From JALYQB01 sp035640155 (GTDB lineage Bacteria; Actinomycetota; Actinomycetes; Mycobacteriales; Pseudonocardiaceae): a stretch of 10,855 nucleotides of DNA. Under the pieces are notes generated by a model. It was not told the origin of the DNA. It searched no databases and saw nothing but the letters and a program-made list of their open reading frames with translations. Position numbers and translations under genes: made by a program. Below are positions 5,596 through 10,855 of this stretch, in pieces (positions within the stretch are counted from its first letter, which is position 1; the number at the start of each line of letters is the position of its first letter). The stretch lies in the NCBI GenBank assembly GCA_035640155.1, contig DASQWR010000243.1:1-10855 (forward strand), read 5' to 3'.

Positions 5596-6711
5596 TCAGG
5601 GGCGTCCCGGCGCCGTGGTCTCGTGCGCCTCTGCGTCTCGCGCTTCGCGTTGGCGGCGGAGCACCTCGAGCACCTCCTCGGCCAGCACGGCCCCCACGGC
5701 CGCGCCGTCGTCGTCGACGACGACGCCAAGCCCCGAGGGTGAGGACAGTGCCGCGTCCAGCGCGCCGCGGATCGGGGCGCCTCGCCGGTACAGCGAGCCA
5801 CCCGGGTTCAGTTGCTCCTCGGTGACCGGGCGGGCGACCGCGCCCGGGGCCAACCATCCGCGCGGTTGACGGTCGGCAGTCACCACCAGCAGCCAGCCGC
5901 GCCCGGTGGGCTCTTCCCCGATCCGGATGGTCGGGAGCTCATGCACCGGCAGCCCGTCGGAGTCCACGAAGGACAGCCCGCGGTAGCCGCGATCCTTGCC
6001 GACGAAGCCGGCCACGAAGTCGTCAGCGGGTTCGGCCAGCAGCCGCTGCGGAGCGTCGTACTGCGCGAGCCGGCCGCCCTCGCGCAGCACCGCGACCGCG
6101 TCCCCGAGCTTGACGGCCTCGTCGATGTCGTGGGTGACGAACAGGATCGTCTTGCCGAGCTCACCCTGCAGCCGCAGCAGCTCCTCCTGCAGGCCATCGC
6201 GGACCACCGGGTCCACGGCACTGAACGGCTCGTCCATCAGCAGCACCGGCGGGTCGGCAGCCAGTGCACGGGCCACGCCGACCCGCTGCTGCTGCCCACC
6301 GGAGAGCTGCGCGGGGTAGCGCTGCGCGACCTCGGTGGGCAGCCCGACGAGCTCGAGCAGCTCCACGGCGCGCACACGGGCCGCCCCGCGCGTCGACCCG
6401 GTCAGCCGCGGCACGGTCGCCACGTTGTCCAGGACGGTGCGGTGCGGGAACAGCCCGGCCTGCTGGATGACGTAGCCGATGCCGCGACGTAGCTCGGCGG
6501 GCGGGCACGAGGCGACGTCCTGCCCGTCGATATGGACCGTTCCGCTGGTGGGGTCGATCATGCGGTTGACCATCCGCAGCGAGGTCGTCTTCCCGCAGCC
6601 GGACGGGCCCACGAAGACCGTGATCTGACCGTCCTGCGCGACGAGGTCGAGATCGTCGACGGCGACCGTGCCGTCGTCGAAACGCTTGGTCACGGCCCGG
6701 AACTCGATCAT
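5596..6711 (-). CDS. Osmoprotectant ABC transporter ATP-binding protein with CBS region (OpuCA/ProV-like)
   Basis: A 371-residue ATPase that powers the importer from the cytoplasmic side. All motor motifs are present: Walker A GPSGCGKT (35-42), Q-loop in YVIQQAGLF (80-88), signature LSGGQQQR (136-143), Walker B VLLMDEP (156-162) and switch His in FVTHDIDEA (191-199). The region from about 245 to 350 looks like a degenerate CBS pair (GWLLVVTADRQPRGWL, GVVVDDDGAAVGAVLAEEVL). In OpuA-type importers CBS domains sense ionic strength and tune activity, so the same is inferred here. ATG 6711 is preferred over ATG 6729 because MIEFRAVTKRF is the usual start and GGAAGG lies about 6 nt upstream. It is the first gene of the operon, next to the 170-bp divergent intergenic region. 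Confidence 0.93.
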   Translation of the reverse strand: MIEFRAVTKRFDDGTVAVDDLDLVAQDGQITVFVGPSGCGKTTSLRMVNRMIDPTSGTVHIDGQDVASCPPAELRRGIGYVIQQAGLFPHRTVLDNVATVPRLTGSTRGAARVRAVELLELVGLPTEVAQRYPAQLSGGQQQRVGVARALAADPPVLLMDEPFSAVDPVVRDGLQEELLRLQGELGKTILFVTHDIDEAVKLGDAVAVLREGGRLAQYDAPQRLLAEPADDFVAGFVGKDRGYRGLSFVDSDGLPVHELPTIRIGEEPTGRGWLLVVTADRQPRGWLAPGAVARPVTEEQLNPGGSLYRRGAPIRGALDAALSSPSGLGVVVDDDGAAVGAVLAEEVLEVLRRQREARDAEAHETTAPGRP

Positions 6712-6881
6712 GCGCGACCTTCCGGTCACCGACAGCCACTCACCGGCCGCCCCACGGTCAGCCGACGGTAACCCGCCGTCCCTGCCGGCGCAGTCGATAC
6801 GTGATCAGACCGTCATTGAGCACCGGCAGGGTGGCGACCGCGGCGCCCGCCGCGTCCGTCCTCATCGCTACGCTGTCCCGC
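6712..6881. promoter_or_regulatory. Divergent intergenic region with 9-bp inverted repeat
   Basis: This 170-bp gap lies between the start of the ATPase gene (leftward) and the GGCT-like gene (rightward) and must hold both promoters. A perfect inverted repeat, ccctgccgg at 6780-6788 and ccggcaggg at 6823-6831, has centres 43 bp apart, close to four helical turns. A second, shorter pair is gacgg (6764-6768) with ccgtc (6776-6780). These could be operator half-sites or leader structure for the transport operon. I could not identify a convincing leftward -35/-10 pair. Confidence 0.4.
6869..6874 (+). promoter_or_regulatory. Candidate -10 box for a leaderless GGCT-like transcript
   Basis: TACGCT (TAnnnT type) ends 7 nt before the GTG at 6882, the spacing expected when transcription begins at the start codon. 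No Shine-Dalgarno precedes that GTG, which agrees with a leaderless message. No clear -35 box is visible. Confidence 0.4.
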
Positions 6882-7337
6882 GTGTCGCTCTACGCCGCCT
6901 ATGGGTCCAACATGGACCCCGCCCAGATGATGGAGCGCGCGCCGCACTCGCCGATGGCGGGCACGGGATGGCTCATCGGTTGGCGACTGACCTTCGGTGG
7001 TGAGGACCTCGGTTGGGAGGGAGCGCTGGCCACCGTCGTCGAGGACCCCGGCTCGGAGGTCTTCGTGGTGCTCTACGACGTCTCTCCCGAGGACGAGAAG
7101 CTCCTCGACCGCTGGGAGGGCGGCGAGCTGGGCCTGCACAAGAAGCTCAAGCTGCGCGTGGACACCCTCGAGGGGCCGACGCTGGCCTGGCTGTACGTGC
7201 TCGATGCCTATGAGGGCGGCCTGCCCTCAGCACGCTACCTCGGCGTGATGGCGGACGCCGCAGAGGCTGCCGGCGCCCCCGAGGACTACGTGGCGAACCT
7301 GCGCACCCGCCCCTGCACCGGCATCGGCCCCGTCTGA
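6882..7337 (+). CDS. Gamma-glutamylcyclotransferase-like (GGCT fold) protein
   Basis: A 151-residue cytoplasmic protein of the GGCT/AIG2-like fold. The signature YAAYGSNMDP sits at the N-terminus (residues 4-13) and forms the glutamyl-binding loop in this fold. The likely catalytic acid lies in the later LLDRWEGGEL segment, which is my reading by eye. Family members cleave gamma-glutamyl amines to 5-oxoproline, but the substrate of this branch is not known to me. Text such as ERAPHSPMAGTGW and YEGGLPSARYLGVMADAAE closely recalls M. tuberculosis Rv3304, which, as I remember it, also neighbours amiA1/amiB1. GTG 6882 is chosen because homology begins there and a -10 box sits 7 nt upstream; an ATG at 6801 would add 27 poor residues. 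The gene converges on the amidohydrolase operon with a 36-bp gap. Confidence 0.82.
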   Translation: MSLYAAYGSNMDPAQMMERAPHSPMAGTGWLIGWRLTFGGEDLGWEGALATVVEDPGSEVFVVLYDVSPEDEKLLDRWEGGELGLHKKLKLRVDTLEGPTLAWLYVLDAYEGGLPSARYLGVMADAAEAAGAPEDYVANLRTRPCTGIGPV

Positions 7338-7348
7338 CTTGTCGCCGG

Positions 7349-7375
7349 GACCCCTCCTCTGGAGATGGACGGGTC
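7349..7375. terminator. Weak compound hairpin between convergent genes
   Basis: Outer arms gaccc (7349-7353) and gggtc (7371-7375) enclose an inner ctcc-tct-ggag hairpin (7354-7364), with a 6-nt bulge on one side. There is no T-tract. It sits between the stops of the GGCT-like and M20 genes, so a bidirectional terminator is possible. Confidence 0.25.
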
Positions 7376-8627
7376 AGGCCAGGGCGGCCAGGGCACTGTG
7401 CACCATCACCCGCACCCCAGCCGGAATCGCCCGCTCGTCGAGGTCGAAGGTCGGCTGGTGCAGGTCGCGCTGGGCGCCGTGGCCGGACCACACCCCGAGC
7501 CGCCCGAGCGCACCGGGTACGTGCTCGAGGTACCAGGCGAAGTCCTCGGCGCCGGAGGACTGTGCGGTGCCGACCAGCGCATCGCCGCCCAGCGCCGCGG
7601 TGCCGGCAGCACGCAGCAGCTCGGTGCTACCGGCCTCGTTGACCACCGGGGGAACGCCCCTGGTGTAGGTGAGGTCGTAGCCGACGCCGGTCGGTGCGAG
7701 CAGCGGATCGACCAGCTCACGGACCAGCGCCTGGAGCTCGGCCCAGGTCTCCCGGTCGCCGGTGCGCAGCGTGCCGCGCAGCACGCCGGCACGGGGCACT
7801 GCGTTGTGTGCCTGGCCGGCTTGCACCGCGCCCCACACCAGCACGGTGCCCGACCGGGGGTCGACGCGGCGCGACAGCAGCGAGGGCAGCCCGGTGATGA
7901 CCGCGCCCAGGGCATGCACGAGATCGGCGGTGAGGTGCGGTCGGGAGGTGTGCCCACCCGGCGACGACAGGCGCAGCTCCAGCATGTCGACCGCCGAGGT
8001 GATCGGCCCCGTCCGGGTGCCGAGCCTCCCGACTTCGAGACGCGGGTCGCAGTGCAACGCGAAGATCCGGTCCACCCCGGACAACCCGTCGACGCCGATC
8101 ACCTCGAGAGCACCACCGGGGAGCACCTCCTCGGCCGGCTGGAAGATCAGCCGCACCCGTCCCGGGAGCGCGGGCGCCGAGACGAGCGCCAGCGCCGTGC
8201 CGAGGAGGATCGCAGCGTGCGCGTCGTGCCCGCAGGCGTGTGACACCCCGTCCGTGGTGGACGAGAACGGCAAGCCCGTAGCCTCGGGCAGCGGAAGCGC
8301 GTCGAGGTCGGCGCGCAGCGCCACGCACCGCTCACCCGACCCGATGTCGCACAGCAGTCCGGTGCCGGGCAACAACCGTGGCCGCAGCCCGGCGCGAGTC
8401 AACTCCTCGGCGACCAGCGCGGTGGTGCGATGTTCGGCGCGGGCCAGCTCGGGGTGGGTGTGGATCGACCTCCGCCATCCCACCATGCGGGCGGTGTTCC
8501 GGGAGAGCCAACCGTCCAACCAGGACGGTCCCCGGCCGGCGGCCGGATCGTCCACCCAGGACGGTTCGAGGCACGCAGCCCCCTCAGGGCCGGGCAGGGG
8601 ATCGGGACGGGACTGCAGCACAGTCAC
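7374..8627 (-). CDS. M20 family amidohydrolase (AmiA1/hippurate hydrolase-like)
   Basis: A 417-residue metal-dependent hydrolase of the M20D type, which cleaves N-acyl amino acids or related amides. Visible metal-site motifs are ADLDALPL (106-113), SHACGHDAHAAILLG (129-143, with Cys132 and His134), IFQPAEEVLPGGA (161-173, Glu166/Glu167), LHCDP (191-195, His192) and the final DLHQPTFDLDE (388-398, His390). The dimerisation-domain motif SSPGGHTSRP is at 221-230. GTG 8627 is fixed by a GGAGG 6 nt upstream and by a GTGA overlap with the preceding M20 gene. This start gives an N-terminal extension of about 35 residues before the usual fold, containing a duplicated PSW[VL]D unit. Gene order and sequence suggest the orthologue of mycobacterial amiA1. 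No signal peptide is visible, so it is probably cytoplasmic. Substrate unknown; partnership with the neighbouring M20 protein is inferred. Confidence 0.9.
   Translation of the reverse strand: MTVLQSRPDPLPGPEGAACLEPSWVDDPAAGRGPSWLDGWLSRNTARMVGWRRSIHTHPELARAEHRTTALVAEELTRAGLRPRLLPGTGLLCDIGSGERCVALRADLDALPLPEATGLPFSSTTDGVSHACGHDAHAAILLGTALALVSAPALPGRVRLIFQPAEEVLPGGALEVIGVDGLSGVDRIFALHCDPRLEVGRLGTRTGPITSAVDMLELRLSSPGGHTSRPHLTADLVHALGAVITGLPSLLSRRVDPRSGTVLVWGAVQAGQAHNAVPRAGVLRGTLRTGDRETWAELQALVRELVDPLLAPTGVGYDLTYTRGVPPVVNEAGSTELLRAAGTAALGGDALVGTAQSSGAEDFAWYLEHVPGALGRLGVWSGHGAQRDLHQPTFDLDERAIPAGVRVMVHSALAALA
8513..8565. repeat. Tandem 17-bp repeat, each copy a hairpin, inside the M20 gene
   Basis: cgtccaaccaggacggt (8513-8529) recurs with one mismatch at 8549-8565, a period of 36 bp. 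On the - strand it encodes the duplicated PSWVDD (residues 23-28) and PSWLDG (35-40). Each copy is self-complementary: accgtcc/ggacggt arms (8511-8517, 8523-8529) in the first and cgtcc/ggacg in the second. The result is two hairpins about 60-115 nt into the message. Confidence 0.65.
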
Positions 8628-9895
8628 GCTGCACCTCCGGCAGCGGTGGCCGGCGCCTCGCGACGCCGGGACACCCCGCCGATCAGTCGATCGCGCTGCT
8701 CGTCGTCGGCGGCGGCCGCCAGCGCGGTCCTGGCCAGGGCGAGCGCCCCGTCGCGGACCGCGCGGTCCGCCGATGGGGACGCACACGCCGCGGTGAACTC
8801 GGGCTGATGGTTCACCGCGTCGCCACAGTCGATCGCGATGGTCGGATGGATCGCCGGCAGCGCCCGGGTCACGTTGCCCATGTCGGTGCTGCCGGACCGC
8901 CGGTCGCGCTCCTGTTCGGGAGGCAACGGCGAGCGGCCGAGCTCGGTGACCGCCGCGCGGTAGGCCGCGGCAAGCCACTCGTCGGGGGCGAGCTCAGTGT
9001 AGACGGGAGACCCGTGCCTGACCTCAACCGAGCACCCGGTCGCGACCGCGCCCGCCTCGAAGCAGGCCCGCACCCTGGTCTCCAGCCGCTGCAGGGACTC
9101 CACGTCGCGCGCCCGCACGTAGTACCGCGCACACGTCGCGGCCGGCACGATGTTGGGCGCGGCACCACCGTGGGTGACGATCCCGTGCAGCATCTGCCGC
9201 TCCTCCAGGTGCTGACGGAGGAGGCCCACGGCAACCTGGGCGACGGTCAGCGCGTCGGCCGCATTGCGGCCCCGGTGCGGTGCGGTCGCGGCGTGCGACT
9301 CCTTGCCGGTGTAGCGCAGCTCCAGGTCGGTGATGGCGAGCGAGGGCGCAGCACAGGTCTCCTCCGGTGCGGGATGCACCATCATCGCCATCGCCACGTC
9401 GTCGAACACCCCTCGCTCGAGCAGGAGCACCTTGCCCCCACCCGACTCTTCGGCAGGGGTACCGACCAACTTGACCGTGATCGCCAACCGGTCCGCGATG
9501 TCACGCAACGCGAGCGCGGCACCGGTGGACGCCGCTGCGATGATGTTGTGCCCGCACGCGTGGCCGACCTCGGGCAGCGCGTCGTACTCGGCGCACAGTC
9601 CCACCACCAGGTTGCCCGAGCCGTAGGTCCCAGTGAAGGCGGTGTCCAGCCCCGCCACCCCCCGCTCGACCTCGAAACCCTCGGACTCGACCAGGTCAGC
9701 GACCCGGGCGGCGCTGCGGTGCTCGGCGAAGGCGAGCTCCGGCTCGGCATGGATGCGGCGGGACAGCTCGCACAGCGGCTGGGCGTGCCGCTCGACGGCG
9801 GCGGCGAGGGTTGCAGCCGCGGTGCTCACCCCGTGATTCTGCCTGACCGGCGGAACCCCAGGCACAGTGGGTGAGCGGTACAGGTCAGCACTCAC
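8624..9895 (-). CDS. M20 family amidohydrolase (AmiB1/PM20D2/AbgB-like)
   Basis: A 423-residue metallohydrolase of the PM20D2 (ACY1L2)/AbgB branch of M20. Motifs in order are CAEYDALPEVGHACGHN (101-117, ligands His112/Cys114/His116 region), GTPAEESGGGKVLL (145-158, Glu149/Glu150), MMVHPAP (171-177), TGKESHAATAPHRGRNAADA in the dimer domain, and the branch-typical STDMGNVTRALPAIHP with VNHQPEFT near the end. It probably hydrolyses an N-acyl amino acid, dipeptide or amide in the cytoplasm; the exact substrate is unknown. The start is uncertain: GTG 9895 lies 3 nt after the mutase stop and suits translational coupling, but there is no Shine-Dalgarno, and GTG 9829 (VSTAAATLAAAVERH) is an equally plausible start closer to the fold. 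It shares a 4-nt GTGA overlap with the next M20 gene. Synteny suggests the amiB1 orthologue. Confidence 0.9.
   Translation of the reverse strand: MSADLYRSPTVPGVPPVRQNHGVSTAAATLAAAVERHAQPLCELSRRIHAEPELAFAEHRSAARVADLVESEGFEVERGVAGLDTAFTGTYGSGNLVVGLCAEYDALPEVGHACGHNIIAAASTGAALALRDIADRLAITVKLVGTPAEESGGGKVLLLERGVFDDVAMAMMVHPAPEETCAAPSLAITDLELRYTGKESHAATAPHRGRNAADALTVAQVAVGLLRQHLEERQMLHGIVTHGGAAPNIVPAATCARYYVRARDVESLQRLETRVRACFEAGAVATGCSVEVRHGSPVYTELAPDEWLAAAYRAAVTELGRSPLPPEQERDRRSGSTDMGNVTRALPAIHPTIAIDCGDAVNHQPEFTAACASPSADRAVRDGALALARTALAAAADDEQRDRLIGGVSRRREAPATAAGGAA
8634..8638 (-). promoter_or_regulatory. Ribosome binding site that fixes the downstream M20 start
   Basis: GGAGG on the - strand lies 6 nt before GTG 8627, inside the last codons of the upstream M20 gene. 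It shows that the repeat-bearing N-terminal extension of the downstream gene is probably translated. Confidence 0.75.
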
Positions 9896-9898
9896 GAG

Positions 9899-10855
9899 TC
9901 AGAAGGTGTCCGAGGGGACGTGCACGCCCCAGACGTCGCGTAGTGCGTGACAGACCTCGCCGAGGGTGGCCGACGCGGCCAGCGCCTTCTTCATCGGGTA
10001 CAGCACGTTGTCGGTGCCCTGAGCCGCGCGGCGCATCTCGTCGAGCGCGGCCGTGACGTCGACCGACGAGCGCGACGAGCGCAGCGCGGCGAGGCGCTCT
10101 CGCGCGCTGTCCTCGATCGCCGGGTCCGTCCGCAGCGGCTCGTACGGCTCCTCGGACTCGGCACGGAAACGGTTGAGCCCCACCACGACGCGCTCCCCGG
10201 AGTCGATCTCCCGGGCGGTGCGGTACGCCGTCTTCTCGATCTCCGACTTCTGGAAGCCCTGCTCGATCGCATGCACCGCACCACCCATCTCGTCGACCTT
10301 CTCGATCAACGCGAGGGATGCGGCCTCAACCTCGTCGGTCATCGCCTCCACCGCATAGGAGCCGGCGAACGGGTCGACGGTGGCGGTGAGGTCGGTCTCG
10401 TACGCCAGCACCTGCTGGGTGCGCAGGGCGAGCCGGGCCGCCTTCTCCGACGGTAGCGCGAGCGCCTCGTCGAACGAGTTGGTGTGCAGCGACTGGGTGC
10501 CCCCGAAGATCGCCGCGATGGCCTGCGCGGTGACCCGGATCAGGTTCACCTCGGGCTGCTGTGCCGTGAGCTGCACCCCTGCGGTCTGGGTGTGGAAGCG
10601 CAGCATCAGCGACCTGGGGTCCCGCGCCCCGAAGCGCTGCTGCATCATCCGCGCCCAGATCCGTCGGCCGGCGCGGAACTTCGCCACCTCCTCCAGCAGC
10701 GTGGTCCGCGAGACGAAGAAGAACGACAGCCGCGGGGCGAAGTCGTCCACCGCCATGCCGGCGTCGAGCGCCGCCTGCACGTATTGCACCCCGTTGGCCA
10801 GCGTGAACGCGATCTCCTGCGCGGGGTTCGCCCCGGCCTCGGCCATGTGGTAGCC
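9899..10855 (-). CDS. Cobalamin-dependent acyl-CoA mutase large subunit, C-terminal part (MutB/IcmA-like), partial
   Basis: The 5' part lies beyond the right edge; 318 residues are visible. They match the end of the acyl-CoA-binding barrel of methylmalonyl-CoA mutase relatives: GYHMAEAGANPAQEIAF at the edge, where the His probably equals the active-site His244 of the Propionibacterium enzyme, FAPRLSFFFVSRTTLLEEVA, FGGTQSLHTNSFDEALALP, ATVDPFAGSYAVEAMTDEV and IDSGERVVVGLNRF. The protein stops after DVWGVHVPSDTF without the C-terminal cobalamin-binding domain of full-length MutB. That is the layout of two-part mutases such as IcmA/IcmB and HcmA/HcmB, which need a small B12-binding partner. The substrate (isobutyryl-, 2-hydroxyisobutyryl-, ethylmalonyl- or methylmalonyl-CoA) is set by residues outside the window. 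It is followed after 3 nt by the AmiB1-like gene, so it is probably part of the same operon. Confidence 0.9.
   Translation of the reverse strand, partial: GYHMAEAGANPAQEIAFTLANGVQYVQAALDAGMAVDDFAPRLSFFFVSRTTLLEEVAKFRAGRRIWARMMQQRFGARDPRSLMLRFHTQTAGVQLTAQQPEVNLIRVTAQAIAAIFGGTQSLHTNSFDEALALPSEKAARLALRTQQVLAYETDLTATVDPFAGSYAVEAMTDEVEAASLALIEKVDEMGGAVHAIEQGFQKSEIEKTAYRTAREIDSGERVVVGLNRFRAESEEPYEPLRTDPAIEDSARERLAALRSSRSSVDVTAALDEMRRAAQGTDNVLYPMKKALAASATLGEVCHALRDVWGVHVPSDTF

Noticed and set aside
5706..5725. Perfect 20-bp palindrome cgtcgtcgtcgacgacgacg
   Set aside because: It arises from the codons for VVVDDD in the CBS region of the ATPase and lies inside coding sequence, so it is a codon-repeat coincidence.
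8378..9874. Long + strand open frame (498 codons) across the amidohydrolase genes
   Set aside because: Arg/Gly-rich shadow of two genuine M20 genes on the other strand, with no recognisable motif.

Overview
The window is GC-rich DNA with tightly packed genes, GTG starts, GTGA stop/start overlaps and leaderless-looking promoters. This points to an actinobacterium. The block of a GGCT-like gene beside two M20 amidohydrolases matches my recollection of Rv3304-amiA1-amiB1 in Mycobacterium tuberculosis. A member of the Pseudonocardiales or a relative is my best guess, but the genus cannot be fixed from the sequence.

Left part (1-2661, + strand): an accessory island. It opens with the tail of an unidentified gene that looks frameshifted. 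A compact cassette follows: a TIGR04255-family protein (214-1026), an HTH protein whose C-terminus resembles Xre/MbcA/ParS antitoxins (1016-1681), and a third unrecognised gene (1684-2396) split by an apparent single-base deletion near 2118. The first two genes overlap, and the third starts 2 nt after the second. A fragment of an IS110-family transposase (about 2395-2664), truncated at both ends, abuts the stop of the third gene. This cassette is the most likely place for an undescribed system, possibly toxin-antitoxin or defence, but here it looks damaged.

Middle (2771-6711): an orphan actinobacterial lipoprotein on the + strand converges on a four-gene - strand operon encoding an OpuC/ProU-type osmoprotectant (glycine betaine/proline/choline class) ABC importer. 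The transcription order is ATPase with C-terminal CBS region, permease, permease, lipoprotein substrate-binding protein. Stops and starts abut or overlap, so the four products are probably made together as one importer.

Right part (6712-10855): a 170-bp divergent intergenic region with an inverted repeat leads to a probably leaderless GGCT-like gene on the + strand. It converges on a - strand operon of a cobalamin-dependent acyl-CoA mutase large subunit (cut by the right edge), an AmiB1/PM20D2-like M20 amidohydrolase and an AmiA1/hippurate-hydrolase-like M20 amidohydrolase. The last two are joined by a GTGA overlap. No tRNA, rRNA, CRISPR array or complete mobile element was seen.
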